DNA of 64,000 nucleotides. Source: CAZUCE01 sp964619265 (lineage in GTDB: Bacteria > Planctomycetota > UBA1135 > GCA-002686595). Position 1 is the stretch's first letter; each line of letters starts with the position of its first letter. The notes beneath the pieces are model-generated. The model was not told the DNA's origin. It was given only the letters and a program-made list of their open reading frames with translations, and did no database searches. Position numbers and translations under genes: made by a program. Positions 9,002-18,952 of the stretch are shown here, in pieces. Where the stretch lies: NCBI GenBank assembly GCA_964619265.1, contig CAZUCE010000008.1, positions 1 to 64,000 of the forward strand. Direction: 5' to 3'.

Positions 9002-12000
9002 ATGCGCAACCTCGTCATTCTGGGCTCGGGGAGATGCGGGGCCAGCTCGGTGGCTGGGACCCTGGCTCAGGCTGGGTTTTTCTTGGGCGAAGGCCTGCGG
9101 CTGCCCCGCTCGGGGAGCTCGAAGGGTCTGTTCGAGGCTCGGGCCGTTGTCGAGCTCAACGAAGAATTGCTCGCCCCTCAGCTCGATCCGAATTCGGGCC
9201 TCGGGCCCGGCCAAAGCTGGCTGGGGGCCCCTCTCCACCCCTTGAAATCCCCAAGCGGGGACCAGGTACAGCGAATCGCGCGCCTAACCCAGCGTGGCCC
9301 CTTCGCGATCAAGGACCCGCGCCTTGCGTTTACCTGGCCCGTCTGGCGCGAGGCTCTGGAGTCGCTTGGGATGGAACAGCCCGGGCGGGTCTGCCTGTTC
9401 CGCGATCCGCGCGCGACAGCGGAAGCCCTGGTGCAAGCCTGTGCGAGCGTCAAGGACCTCCAGGGTTTGCCCTTCGACCTGGCCGATGCCGAACGTCTTT
9501 GGGTCCGCGTCTATCAAGAGCTCCTCGCGCAGGTCGGCGATGGCGCGCTTTTCCTCCACGCGGGCCAGCTTCTCGATCCGGTTCGTCTTCAGCGCCTAGC
9601 CCAATACAGCGAAGCCTCCCTCTGCGGCGACTTCACGGACGAGGCGTTCCAGCGAACGGGCCGGTGGGGAGAGTCCTCCGCGGAAGCGCGCGAGCTGTAT
9701 CTCGAACTGTGCGATCGCGCGGAGTTCTCGCCAAGCGTTTCAGGCTCTGCGGACTCGGAGAGCTCCGAGATCCGCCCGCGAATTGGCGTTGTCGTACTCC
9801 TCGAAGCCGGTCAGGCGGCGCTTGCGCGCGAGGCACTGGTCCGGATCGAAGAGCAACAGGGCGTGGATACCGAAGTCGTCTTCGTGTATCGGGGCCAAGG
9901 CGAACCACCCTTGGTTCTCGGCGCTCGGGTTCTTTCGAAGGCCGACGCTTCTCGCAGTGGAGCGTTTGCCTTAGGCATCGAAGCCACCGGGTGTGAGCTC
10001 GTTGCGCTCGGAGACTTGGAAGCCACCTGGCTTCCCGGGCATCTCCTGCGCTCGGCGCGCACGCTCGGAGTCAATCCCCAGTTGGACTGGGTGCTCTGCT
10101 CTCATCAACTCAGCGACGCCGAGGGTCGTTTTGTCGAGCGAATTGCCCCGCCGCAACTAGATCAGCCCGCCGGTCCGTTTTGGTACGCGGGAGTCGTTGC
10201 GCGTCGAGCGAGCTTTGAGGGGCACGATCAGGCAAGTTACCTGCCCGGAGAGCTCGCGAGATTTCGAGCGCTGGACGCGGACGGTCGTGTCGAGCGGATC
10301 GCGGAGGTTGGCTTCCACGTTTCGATGGAGGCGTTTCAAGCCAAGCGAGCCGTTGCTGAGCGGGACGCGGCGCTCCTCGAGCTGGAAGCTGCCGCACCGA
10401 GTTCAGAGCGCCCGGACCTATCGGTCGTGGTCGAGTCCTCCGGAGATGCTTTCGCACTAGCCCAGGTCGTCCGCTCCCTATGTCGGCAGCTCGTTGCGCC
10501 GGGTTCCCTCGAGATCTTGCTGGTCGTTTCAGTAGGAGATGACGCCGGCTGGAAATTTGCTCGCGAGTTGGACATTCATCTCCCGCTCACACGCCTTCAG
10601 TTGTTGGGTTGCGGCGCGGAACGTCTGCGGCAAGCCCTGCGGGTTGCTCGGGCCGACCGGGTTTGGTGGCTCGGCCGGGACTTGATTCCCGAGCCCGGGG
10701 GCGCTGCAGCCCACCTAGCAGCCTCGGCGGCCGATGGTTCGAAAGTCGTTGCCGGCCCCTTGTTCGCTTCCAAGCAAGGCGGCGGCCTAGCGCTTGAGAA
10801 GTTCCTCGCCTCGAGCACCGGCCTGCGCCGCAGCGACAGCGCGGGCGAGGGACTCTTCCTCGGGGCGGAGGCCTTCGCCGAGGGCAACGTCAGTTTCGAT
10901 CGAGCCCTGGCCGTATCCATGTGCGGACTCGACGAGCGGCTTGAGATCGAGACCGCCGCCGAAGACTTGGGCTTGCGTTTGGCCGCTGCTGGCTTGCGCA
11001 CGGTCGAAGCTCCCGAAGCTGGGGCCCGGTTCGCGCGGAGGATCGACTTTGATGACTACCGTCGGCGTGAACTATCTCGCGCGGAGAGCCGGGCGCGACT
11101 GTGCCTTTCGTGGCCGGAGCTGATTCGCTCCGAGAAACTAGAAGGCGTTGGGCGTGCCATGTTGGTTGGGAAAATTGCTGAACATGGTGCGGCTCTCGTC
11201 GGGTTCGAGGCCGCCTGCCGCGAGCTGTCCGGTGTTCAAGTCGATGCCCTTGAAGACCTCGGACTCGAATTTCGCGAGGTCGCGCGGGAAGCCGTCGAGC
11301 GTTTGGGCCCCCTGTTGCGTGCCTTGCGACCGGTGTGGCGCGCTCAAGGACTGATGAGTGGCCTCAAGCAGTGCGGACTGGAGAGCTTCGACGAGATTTT
11401 AGAGGGCGAGGACCCGGGATCGCAGCCCAAGCTGGACCGCGTGTTGGCCTGGCCGCGCTTCGGCGACCCGCTGGCGCTCGGGCAGCTGCTCGAGGCCTGT
11501 GCGCCGCTTGTCGATACCAACGCGCGATTGGTCCTCCGCTTGGATCCCGAACTAGATCCAACGCTCGATCAGGTTGTTCCCGAGCTGACCGCGGAATTCG
11601 AAGCCCGCTTCGGAGCTGACGCCAACTTGGATGTGGAGTTCGTGGACCAGCCGTTCGACAGCGGCATGGACGGGCTGGGGGATTGGTGGAAGCAGCGCCG
11701 GAGGGTCTCCGCGCTGCTGATTGCCGGCGGCCGCACCGAACTGACCGGGATCGCCCTGCGCACGGGTTGGCGCACGCTCACCGAGGCCAGCGATGTCGAG
11801 GATTGGGTCACACGAGGAAACTCGCAGGACGGTCGATCGACTGAACGGATCAGCGAGCCAGGGGAGCAGCGACCAAAGACCGAGATCTCCGTGGTGATTC
11901 CAACGCACGATCGCTGGCGGGAACTGAGCCGGTTGCTCGAGGCCTTATCCCGTCAAACCGCACCAGCGGGCTGCTTCGAAGTGCTGATCGTCGACGACGG

Positions 12001-13492
12001 TTCCGAGCAACCCGCCGGAGCCGACCTGACCGAGGCGGACTGGCCGTTCTCTCTTCGCATTTTGTGTCAAGAATCTGCAGGCCCCGGCGCAGCTCGCAAT
12101 CACGGTGCACGGGAAGCTCGCTCGCCAGTCGTTCTGTTCCTCAACGACGACGCGGTACCCAGCGAGGGGCTGATCCAAGCCCACCTGGAAGTTCAACGCA
12201 GCCTGTCCGGCGCGGGATCTCGCAACGCTGGAGGGCCGGAGTTCCTTCCCGCCGTCCTGGGGACCTTCGAGCTCGAAGAGCAGCACCGGTTGGACTCGTT
12301 TGGAGAATTGACCGAGCGCGACGCGCTCCTGTTCGCTCAGTCCCGCATGAAAGCTCGCGAGCTGTATCCGGGCCTCTCCTGGTGCACGGGCAACTTGTCC
12401 GTCCAGCGTGCGCTGTTGATCGAGTCGGGTGGATTTGACGAGAGTTTCCGCTACGCAGGTGGCGAGGATTCGGAGCTCGGGTATCGGCTGGAGAAGCAGT
12501 TCGGAACCCGGCTGCTGTACGAGCCGGCAGCCCGCTGCGGCCACGACCACGCGCTGAACATCGACGAGTACGCAAGGCGCCAGCATGTCCTCGGCTGGGC
12601 CGTCCTACGCATGTCCGAAAAACACGGCGATCCGGCGTTGGTGCACGGTCGAGCCGAGCCGCTGGGCGAGCAGTTTTGGAGCGTGATCGAAGACGACGTT
12701 CGCTCGACAGCTGAGCGCTTCGACTCGCTGATCGACGAAATTCGTTCGATCTGTGACCGCGAACGCGAATCCGGCAGCGGGGCGCGTTCCGTCGAACAAC
12801 TGCGCCCCTTGGTCGAGTGTGTCGCGGCCGTCTCCTTCCGGCGCGGGCTGCTCGATGCGCGCGCCGGTCGCGAGCCCTTCGCACGCTGCGATACCCAGTC
12901 CGAGCGGCCGCCTGCCGAGTCGGCCGAGCTGGAGGCCACTCCATCGCTGGCAGGCACGCCCGCAGAGCCCACCGCCGAGACGGTGCCGGAGTCCGCCGAG
13001 GCGACCTGTCTCAGTGAGTTGGCCCGACACCTTCACACCGGATCGATCGTCGAGCTAGTGGAGCAAGCCCCTTACGCGGCCAACGCCCTGCTGGAGGGTT
13101 GCGGAGATCGGGAGGTGCTGCTGCTGGGGCGCTCCCAAGACGTGACTGCTCGTACCCGCTTCCTGGTCGATCTCTGCGGTTCGTCCAACTTGGAGAGGTT
13201 GCGCCTGATTGAGGCTCCGGCGTTGGAGGGGGCCAAGCTGATCGACGAAGCGATCGGGCTGCTGGTCCTGCCGGCCGGGTCGAGTTCGCGCGCGACGAGC
13301 CGCTTGTTGGAAGCTTGGAGTCAAAGCCTGCGGGATGGCGCCTTGATTGTGCTCCGCCAATTACCGGGAAGCTCTCTGCGAATTCCTGACCGGATTCCAG
13401 TTGGTCCCGGTGGTCACACCCACGCTTGCCAGCAGGTAGGCGAACTGCACGTGCACCGCTTTCACCGCGTGTCTTCCCGCGCCGCGATTTGA
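9002..13492 (+). CDS. Giant sulfotransferase-like / glycosyltransferase family 2 fusion protein
   Basis: This cytoplasmic protein of about 1496 residues has several enzyme-like modules. The N-terminal segment (about 1-240) resembles sulfotransferase-family proteins: a PAPS-type P-loop with GSGRCGAS at residues 8-15 and a KDPR motif near residue 100. Two weaker GT-A-like segments follow, starting near residues 260 and 473. A complete GT2 domain starts near 960, with VVIPTHDR, the VDDGS motif (about 995), LNDDA, and the GGEDSELGYRL acceptor-side motif (about 1152). A Glu/Pro-rich linker and a short C-terminal Rossmann-like piece end the protein. It probably sulfates and glycosylates a surface polymer, consistent with the convergent MBOAT/SGNH acetylation genes. 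A GTG start at 8960 is an alternative. The functions of the two central segments are uncertain. Confidence 0.8.
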   Translation: MRNLVILGSGRCGASSVAGTLAQAGFFLGEGLRLPRSGSSKGLFEARAVVELNEELLAPQLDPNSGLGPGQSWLGAPLHPLKSPSGDQVQRIARLTQRGPFAIKDPRLAFTWPVWREALESLGMEQPGRVCLFRDPRATAEALVQACASVKDLQGLPFDLADAERLWVRVYQELLAQVGDGALFLHAGQLLDPVRLQRLAQYSEASLCGDFTDEAFQRTGRWGESSAEARELYLELCDRAEFSPSVSGSADSESSEIRPRIGVVVLLEAGQAALAREALVRIEEQQGVDTEVVFVYRGQGEPPLVLGARVLSKADASRSGAFALGIEATGCELVALGDLEATWLPGHLLRSARTLGVNPQLDWVLCSHQLSDAEGRFVERIAPPQLDQPAGPFWYAGVVARRASFEGHDQASYLPGELARFRALDADGRVERIAEVGFHVSMEAFQAKRAVAERDAALLELEAAAPSSERPDLSVVVESSGDAFALAQVVRSLCRQLVAPGSLEILLVVSVGDDAGWKFARELDIHLPLTRLQLLGCGAERLRQALRVARADRVWWLGRDLIPEPGGAAAHLAASAADGSKVVAGPLFASKQGGGLALEKFLASSTGLRRSDSAGEGLFLGAEAFAEGNVSFDRALAVSMCGLDERLEIETAAEDLGLRLAAAGLRTVEAPEAGARFARRIDFDDYRRRELSRAESRARLCLSWPELIRSEKLEGVGRAMLVGKIAEHGAALVGFEAACRELSGVQVDALEDLGLEFREVAREAVERLGPLLRALRPVWRAQGLMSGLKQCGLESFDEILEGEDPGSQPKLDRVLAWPRFGDPLALGQLLEACAPLVDTNARLVLRLDPELDPTLDQVVPELTAEFEARFGADANLDVEFVDQPFDSGMDGLGDWWKQRRRVSALLIAGGRTELTGIALRTGWRTLTEASDVEDWVTRGNSQDGRSTERISEPGEQRPKTEISVVIPTHDRWRELSRLLEALSRQTAPAGCFEVLIVDDGSEQPAGADLTEADWPFSLRILCQESAGPGAARNHGAREARSPVVLFLNDDAVPSEGLIQAHLEVQRSLSGAGSRNAGGPEFLPAVLGTFELEEQHRLDSFGELTERDALLFAQSRMKARELYPGLSWCTGNLSVQRALLIESGGFDESFRYAGGEDSELGYRLEKQFGTRLLYEPAARCGHDHALNIDEYARRQHVLGWAVLRMSEKHGDPALVHGRAEPLGEQFWSVIEDDVRSTAERFDSLIDEIRSICDRERESGSGARSVEQLRPLVECVAAVSFRRGLLDARAGREPFARCDTQSERPPAESAELEATPSLAGTPAEPTAETVPESAEATCLSELARHLHTGSIVELVEQAPYAANALLEGCGDREVLLLGRSQDVTARTRFLVDLCGSSNLERLRLIEAPALEGAKLIDEAIGLLVLPAGSSSRATSRLLEAWSQSLRDGALIVLRQLPGSSLRIPDRIPVGPGGHTHACQQVGELHVHRFHRVSSRAAI

Positions 13493-13502
13493 GGAGCGCC
13501 GA

Positions 13503-14609
13503 CTAGTCGCCACCGGACTCGTTCGGGTCCGGGATACCGCGACCGAGCTCGCCTTCGTAGAGCAAGCCTGGCTTGACCACGTTGAGCCCAAGCCACAGGC
13601 TCGCGCGCTGCCGACCAGCGTGATTGAGGTGACTCGGATTGTCGTAGAGCTCCGGGAGTCGCAGCTCGGGCTCCGTATTCATATCGAAAAACGGGAAGCC
13701 CGCTTCACGCGCCATCGGGACTACAAGCTCGTGGAACAGGGCGAGCTCGGCGGCCTGATCGGCATCGAAGGACTCGAGAACCGGCATGCGCACGAAAGCA
13801 ACTCGGCAGGGCAGCTCGCGCATCTGTTCGAGCGTGCGCTCGAACGCGTGCAGCTCGAAGGGCCGTAGGGAATTTCCCTCGTAGGTCTTTGCGCGCTCGC
13901 GAATTTTGGCACCGAGCCCGCGCGCCCGGAGGAAGTCGGTGCGGCTGAGCGGCTTGAAGTCTTCGGCCGGCTGCCCTCGGCTGTCCTGCAACATCTTCAC
14001 GTATTCCGGCACCCGCGGATCGAAGATGCGCAAGGCGCCGAACGGGGCCTGGACGCCGCGCAGGGACGTGAGCCCAAGTTCGCGCACCTGGGGCCAGCCC
14101 GCCTCGAACAGATCGATGTCGAGCAGGTCCTCGGGGTCTCCCAGCATCCGAATGTCGAGGGTGGTGTCGGCCTCGAAGGGGGGCACGAAGAAGAACCGTT
14201 CCTCAAGCCCGACGATCAGCAGGCTGGTGGGGGGGCTGGGTTCGACGAATTGTTCAACCAGCTGTTCGAGGGACCAGGCCCGCATCCCCTGCACCGGAAT
14301 TTTGGTCGCTTCGCCGGCGGTGTCTGGCTGGCTGCGCATCACCTTGGTCACGACGTTGGCGTCGATGCCCTCGAGGACGCGGCTGGATCCAATCACCAGC
14401 ACATCGACCGGCTCGGTGCGCAGCGCGTGGGCGAGCAGCCGGACCTGGTTGGCGGCGTGAACATGGGGGACGAACACGCGGTAGGGGGTGAGGCGCAGCA
14501 CCAGTTCGGACAGAACCACCGTGGCAACGAATCCTACGAGAATCTCAAACTGCCGGTGCCCGAAGGGGAAGCCGCTGGGCTCGGCCTGGGTGTTGGCTGC
14601 TTGGTTCAA
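13503..14609 (-). CDS. Membrane-anchored SGNH/AlgX-DltD-like protein, MBOAT partner
   Basis: The 368-residue product has one N-terminal membrane helix (about residues 20-42) and an extracytoplasmic SGNH-hydrolase-like domain. The nucleophile block is IGSSR (74-78) and the C-terminal Asp-His block is DNPSH (323-327), as in proteins that transfer acyl groups to polysaccharides together with an MBOAT protein. The start is a TTG that overlaps the TGA of the MBOAT gene (TTGA at 14606-14609), so the two are translationally coupled and almost certainly work together. The expected role is O-acetylation of an exported glycan in the periplasm. It ends 10 bp from the convergent sulfotransferase/glycosyltransferase gene. 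Confidence 0.8.
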   Translation of the reverse strand: MNQAANTQAEPSGFPFGHRQFEILVGFVATVVLSELVLRLTPYRVFVPHVHAANQVRLLAHALRTEPVDVLVIGSSRVLEGIDANVVTKVMRSQPDTAGEATKIPVQGMRAWSLEQLVEQFVEPSPPTSLLIVGLEERFFFVPPFEADTTLDIRMLGDPEDLLDIDLFEAGWPQVRELGLTSLRGVQAPFGALRIFDPRVPEYVKMLQDSRGQPAEDFKPLSRTDFLRARGLGAKIRERAKTYEGNSLRPFELHAFERTLEQMRELPCRVAFVRMPVLESFDADQAAELALFHELVVPMAREAGFPFFDMNTEPELRLPELYDNPSHLNHAGRQRASLWLGLNVVKPGLLYEGELGRGIPDPNESGGD

Positions 14610-16003
14610 AACTGGAAGTAGATAAACGGCGTCTCGCTCGAGAACGAGCTGAAGAGCAGGCCAAGGGCCAACGCGAAAGCCACGCCAAGCACGAAGGGCG
14701 GCAGAGACAGGAACAGGAACCGGATGCGGTCTTTGACGGCGCCCGGCAGCAGATGGGTGCCGAAGCCAAACGCGAACGCCAGCAGGATTCCGATCGGGAT
14801 ATCCACGTCCGAGGCAGGACTTGCGAGGGAACTCAGCACGGCCCAGGCTTCACCCGGAGTCTCCGAACGGAAGAACACCCAGCCCAGGCACACCAGGTGG
14901 AAGGTGGCGAGGCGGGCGAGCCAAGTGGTCCAAATACGGGTGGGCTCGGGGAGCCCCAGTCGGCGGTCGACGGCGAGCAGCGTTCCGTGGTACGCGCCCC
15001 ACAGGACAAACATCCACGAAGCCCCATGCCACAGGCCGCCCAGCAACATCGTCAGGAACAGGTTTCGGTAAGTCTTCCACTCCCCTCCCCGGTTGCCACC
15101 TAGGGATATGTACAGATAGTCGCGCAGCCAGCTCGACAGGCTGATGTGCCAACGGCGCCAAAAGTCCCGGGGACTGGTGGCGCGATAGGGCGCGCGGAAG
15201 TTCTCACACAATTCGAAGCCAAGCAGCCGGGCCACCCCGATTGCGCAGTCTGAGTAGCCCGAGAAGTCTCCGTAGATCTGCAGCGCGTAGCCCCAAATTC
15301 CGAGCAGGCTAAGCCAGCCCCCGAACGCATTCGGATCGCTCCACACGGCATCGACGACTTCGCGGCCAAGGGTATCGGCGATCACGATCTTCTTGGTCAG
15401 ACCCCAGAAAATCAGCGCCAGTCCCGAGTCGAAGTCCCGCGGCGAGAGCTTCGGTTTCAGGCGGATCTGCGGCAGGAATTCTCGGGCGCGTACGATCGGG
15501 CCCGCGACCAATTGGGGGAAGAACGCGACGAACAGCGCGAAGCGCGCCAAGTTGTGCTCGGGCTCGAGCCGCCGCCGGTACACATCGAGGGTGTAGGACA
15601 GCGTCTGGAACGTGTAGAACGAGATTCCGACGGGGAGCAGGATCTCGAGCGTAGGTAGGTTGGCCGCCAGGCCCACGGACTCAAGCAGCCGTGCGAACTC
15701 CGCGGTGAAGAACTCCCAGTACTTGAAGAACGCAAGTGTTCCTAGATTCGCCACCAGGCTGAGCAGCACGAGCCGCTTGCGCGTCGCCTGTTCCTCGGTC
15801 CGTTCCAGCCAGCGCCCGATCGTGTAGTCGATCAGCGTCGAGCCGATGATCAAGAACAGGAAGCGCCAATCCCACCAGGCGTAGAAAAAGTAGCTGGTTC
15901 CGAGCAGCCAGAGCACCCGCGGAGTCTGGCTGTTTCGAAGGGCCCAGGTGACGAGCCAGACCGCGACGAAGAATAGCCCGAAGGCGGAGCTGTTGAAGAG
16001 CAC
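14606..16003 (-). CDS. MBOAT family membrane-bound O-acyltransferase (AlgI-like)
   Basis: The 465-residue polytopic membrane protein has about ten or more hydrophobic segments and the MBOAT signature. The invariant catalytic His326 lies in GLWHGASW and a second His339 in AYHG. The N-terminal FNSSAF and the central YGDFSGYSD motifs are typical of AlgI/PatA-type enzymes that move acetyl groups across the membrane for polysaccharide acetylation. The start is GTG at 16003, and length and motif spacing match the family. The next gene overlaps its stop by 4 bases and encodes the SGNH partner. Acceptor is unknown; the nearby sulfotransferase/glycosyltransferase fusion suggests a decorated surface glycan (inference). 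Confidence 0.93.
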   Translation of the reverse strand: MLFNSSAFGLFFVAVWLVTWALRNSQTPRVLWLLGTSYFFYAWWDWRFLFLIIGSTLIDYTIGRWLERTEEQATRKRLVLLSLVANLGTLAFFKYWEFFTAEFARLLESVGLAANLPTLEILLPVGISFYTFQTLSYTLDVYRRRLEPEHNLARFALFVAFFPQLVAGPIVRAREFLPQIRLKPKLSPRDFDSGLALIFWGLTKKIVIADTLGREVVDAVWSDPNAFGGWLSLLGIWGYALQIYGDFSGYSDCAIGVARLLGFELCENFRAPYRATSPRDFWRRWHISLSSWLRDYLYISLGGNRGGEWKTYRNLFLTMLLGGLWHGASWMFVLWGAYHGTLLAVDRRLGLPEPTRIWTTWLARLATFHLVCLGWVFFRSETPGEAWAVLSSLASPASDVDIPIGILLAFAFGFGTHLLPGAVKDRIRFLFLSLPPFVLGVAFALALGLLFSSFSSETPFIYFQF

Positions 16004-16102
16004 GGCGGGGGCGTTGGGCGGTCGGATCCCTCCCGCTTGGGAGCGAGGTGCGACAGACCAACCTTACCAGGCCGATCGGGCCCGCAAGGTCTTCGTTGTG
16101 GC

Positions 16103-16125
16103 AAGAGCCCTGCTCAGGGGCTCTT
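16103..16125 (-). terminator. Hairpin between MBOAT start and hydrolase stop
   Basis: A perfect 8-bp inverted repeat (AAGAGCCC at 16103-16110 with GGGCTCTT at 16118-16125, 7-nt loop) begins 13 bases past the stop of the minus-strand hydrolase gene. No T-run follows on the minus strand, so it is a weak or Rho-assisted terminator candidate. Confidence 0.4.
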
Positions 16126-16137
16126 CGACGAGAGCTC

Positions 16138-18537
16138 CTAGGGAATCAGCTCAACGGTCACCGGATGGCTGACCCCGATCACAGCCTGGGAGCCAGGCAT
16201 GTCGATTACCGCGAACGCGTGGTGGAACTGCTGGCCGATCAGAGAGCTTGAGATACCCGCGGGCACGGTTAGGGCGCTGGTCGCCCGTCCGTCGCCAGCC
16301 AGGGGCTGAATGGTCGGTGCGAGAAGAGCTGCGTTCGGCGCGCTGAGCAGGCTCTGGGTGTAGGCGTCCAAGACCAGCGGAAGGACCATGCCATCCACCG
16401 GGATTCCCGGGCTGGTTCCGGTCAGCGAACCGAGCATCCAGGTGAGCTTGCCCGCCAGATCCGATCCGAGAGCGAGGTCGAAGGACTGGGTTCCGCCGGC
16501 CGAAATCGAGAGCGTCGCGACGTCGGCCACGAGGCTCTTCTCGAGGGTGACTCGGGTTCCGATCGGGGTGACCTGCAGGGCTGGCGTGGTCAGCAGCCCG
16601 TCCTCGTCGGTGTAGATCGTACCCGAGGAGATCTCGATCCCGGTGTCGATGTCTTCGGCTCCCCAGCGATAGGCCAGGCCGGGGAGGACTTCAAAGTCCT
16701 GGAGCCGGCGGGGGGTGACGCGGGTTGTCAGGGTTGTCGCATCGTTGGTGCGCAACGAGATCTGCCACAGGTCCGGTTGATCGGTTGGCGGCCCGTCCCA
16801 GTCGTTCCAAGTGGCCGACCACTCGATCTCGTCGTTGAAAGCCGTGACCGCGGTAGGCGGCAGCGGTGAGGCGTCGCTGGTTTCGGAAAACCCAGGGAGG
16901 CTCTCGTGGAGGCGCGCTTGCCAGCCGCGGAACGGCACTCCGCTTCCATCGTCCTGGAGCGCGCCGGGCAGCGTGGACTGGCCCGAGGATATGTGTTCGA
17001 CGTTGAGGACCTCTCCGGCCCAGCAGATCGAGCTGCCGTCGAGGAACTGGTAAACCGGCTGCCCTTGGGTCTGCCACTCGATAATCGTGTCGAGCAGTCC
17101 GTGGTCGATCCCAAAGGGAACGAAGTCCATGCCGCGCCTGGAGATCAATTGCGTCTGGTGATCCTGCCAGTCCCACACCGGGCTGCCGGCGAAGGCCTGG
17201 AGATGATCGGCGTAGCCGTTCGGCGCATTGAATTCGGTCGGCAAGTTGTCGCTGGGGTGACCCAACTTGACTGCGACGTCGTCGATCCAGTTGGTGCCGC
17301 CCGCGAGTCCGCTGGTCTCGTAGTCGGTCATCGGCTGGCTGGCGTGCGCCGCGGCAAAAACCGCTCCGTAGCGCAGGGCAAAGGCCAGGGCACCCGATCC
17401 TCCCATGGAGTGCCCGAGTACAAACGTGCGTTCCGGATCGATCTTTGGCCCGTGAACCGGGTCGTGGCGGATCGCATCCACGCAGTCGAGGACCCATTCT
17501 TCCGTGAAGTTGGCAATGGTCTCGGTCGTTGGAACCTCGATCCCCGTGCGGTAGTCGTGGTCCCTCGCGTGGCCGAACCACCAGGTGTTGACCACGTCGA
17601 GCGGGCGCAAGCGGTACGCGGCACACCAGGTCGGTTCCGGGTCAAAGGTGAGCGGGCGGGCTCTTTGTCCGCCGTGCCCATGCAGCGAAAGCACCAGCGG
17701 GAATTCAGTGATGCCCTCGGTGCAGGCTGTTCCGTTGGGAACAATCAACGTAAAGATGACTGCGTACTGACGCGCGTTCTGAACGTCGGCCTGCAGCGGG
17801 TCGAACCCGAACCACTCGTTGTGCTCGTTGGGCGCCAGCAGGGTTGGGTTGTAGGAGCGGAGGTCGAGGTAGTGGATGTAAACCTCGACCAGGCCATCCA
17901 GGTTGAGCGTGCCCAACACCGGCTGCGCGGTAGCGATGTTCTCGTTGACCGAGCCCGTGGCGTTTGCACTGGTGAAATCCGCGACGTTCTCCTCGCCCAG
18001 GTCGTTCACCGAAGTCACCGCGTAGTAGCCGGTTCCCGTCGAGCCGCCTCCGAAGTCCTCTTCCGCGAGAGTCCAGACCAGCAGTTCGGTGGTGGCGGAG
18101 AGTTCGGGCCCGCCATTCTCGATCACGTAACGGTCGAAGTAGCGCGTCTCCCAGGTCAGGTCAGGCCTGATTCGCTGGTCCGAATAGAACCGGGAGGAAT
18201 TCATCCAGGCGTCGCTGATCAGCTCGGCGGAAGCCAGGTTGGTCGCGTCGATCGGTTGATCGTGGCGGTAGACCCGGTAGCGGACGACGTCGGCGTCTAC
18301 ACTCTGGGTCCAGGTCAGGAAGGTCTGACCGCTACGGTGGTTGGCAACCAGATCCGTCGGTTGGTCCGGGCTGGCGAGCGTTGCGCTCGGCTCGTAGCTG
18401 AAAGCCGCCTGAACGTCTGGAGTCAGCCCAAGCCAAACCGCGAGCGCGAGCATCGCAGCGGCAAGCTGCCCGGCCAAAGAGGAAGCAACTTCCTTCTGGT
18501 CAACGGGTTTTCCGGGGGAAAGGCCGGGTGAGTTCAA
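16138..18537 (-). CDS. Secreted esterase/PHB-depolymerase-like hydrolase with shared C-terminal domain
   Basis: The product of about 799 residues carries an export signal (hydrophobic stretch about residues 22-44), a fibronectin-type-III-like region (about 55-190), and an alpha/beta-hydrolase domain with nucleophile Ser377 in GHSMGGSGA. The surroundings resemble Esterase D/PHB-depolymerase-like peptidase-esterases. The last 130 residues or so form a beta-rich domain with the motif GTSPGIPVDGMVLPL. The same domain ends the proteins at 24121-27451 and 32308-33966. The start is probably TTG at 18537; an ATG at 18453 would leave a very short export signal with no basic residues. Substrate is unknown (ester or carbohydrate ester). 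Stand-alone on the minus strand. Confidence 0.75.
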   Translation of the reverse strand: MNSPGLSPGKPVDQKEVASSLAGQLAAAMLALAVWLGLTPDVQAAFSYEPSATLASPDQPTDLVANHRSGQTFLTWTQSVDADVVRYRVYRHDQPIDATNLASAELISDAWMNSSRFYSDQRIRPDLTWETRYFDRYVIENGGPELSATTELLVWTLAEEDFGGGSTGTGYYAVTSVNDLGEENVADFTSANATGSVNENIATAQPVLGTLNLDGLVEVYIHYLDLRSYNPTLLAPNEHNEWFGFDPLQADVQNARQYAVIFTLIVPNGTACTEGITEFPLVLSLHGHGGQRARPLTFDPEPTWCAAYRLRPLDVVNTWWFGHARDHDYRTGIEVPTTETIANFTEEWVLDCVDAIRHDPVHGPKIDPERTFVLGHSMGGSGALAFALRYGAVFAAAHASQPMTDYETSGLAGGTNWIDDVAVKLGHPSDNLPTEFNAPNGYADHLQAFAGSPVWDWQDHQTQLISRRGMDFVPFGIDHGLLDTIIEWQTQGQPVYQFLDGSSICWAGEVLNVEHISSGQSTLPGALQDDGSGVPFRGWQARLHESLPGFSETSDASPLPPTAVTAFNDEIEWSATWNDWDGPPTDQPDLWQISLRTNDATTLTTRVTPRRLQDFEVLPGLAYRWGAEDIDTGIEISSGTIYTDEDGLLTTPALQVTPIGTRVTLEKSLVADVATLSISAGGTQSFDLALGSDLAGKLTWMLGSLTGTSPGIPVDGMVLPLVLDAYTQSLLSAPNAALLAPTIQPLAGDGRATSALTVPAGISSSLIGQQFHHAFAVIDMPGSQAVIGVSHPVTVELIP

Positions 18538-18952
18538 GGCGCTAGTCGGTCGCCGAGTAGGCGGTCCGTGGACGGGTGAGGAGGGTTCGAGAAATGGGCC
18601 CGGTGGAAACTGTGCCGCCGAGGGCGCTCTGGTTGAACAGACGGCCCACTACTGCGAGACGAACGTGAATCTCAGGACAATCTAGTTTCTCCCGCAAACC
18701 AGGGCAGAGGGGGAGAAATTTTGGACTCCTTAGTGGAAAACCCTTCCTATTCGCCCCGCGGCAATCGGATCGGCCCTGGACCTTCGGAGTCCCGACCCGA
18801 AGCCCCGGGCGAGCGTAGCCACGGCAAGGGCCAGGGGGGCGTGCAGCCCGTGGCCTACGCCCCACAGGTGGCTGCACGGTCGAAATCCGTCCCAGACGAA
18901 GTTGAACTTTCACGGGATACCTAGGGGATCCCCTCCCGTTCGAAAATACGGG
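18538..18952. other. 415-bp intergenic region, no gene seen
   Basis: This stretch lies between two minus-strand genes. It contains a GCCACGG...CCGTGGC inverted repeat near 18820-18860 and an AT-richer patch near 18710-18755 that could hold the promoter of the downstream hydrolase gene. No frame here looks like protein. Confidence 0.5.

Noticed and set aside
16906..18531. 541-codon plus-strand frame opposite the esterase-like gene
   Set aside because: Antisense to a gene with signal peptide, catalytic Ser and shared C-terminal domain; Val/Arg-rich content is typical of a shadow frame.
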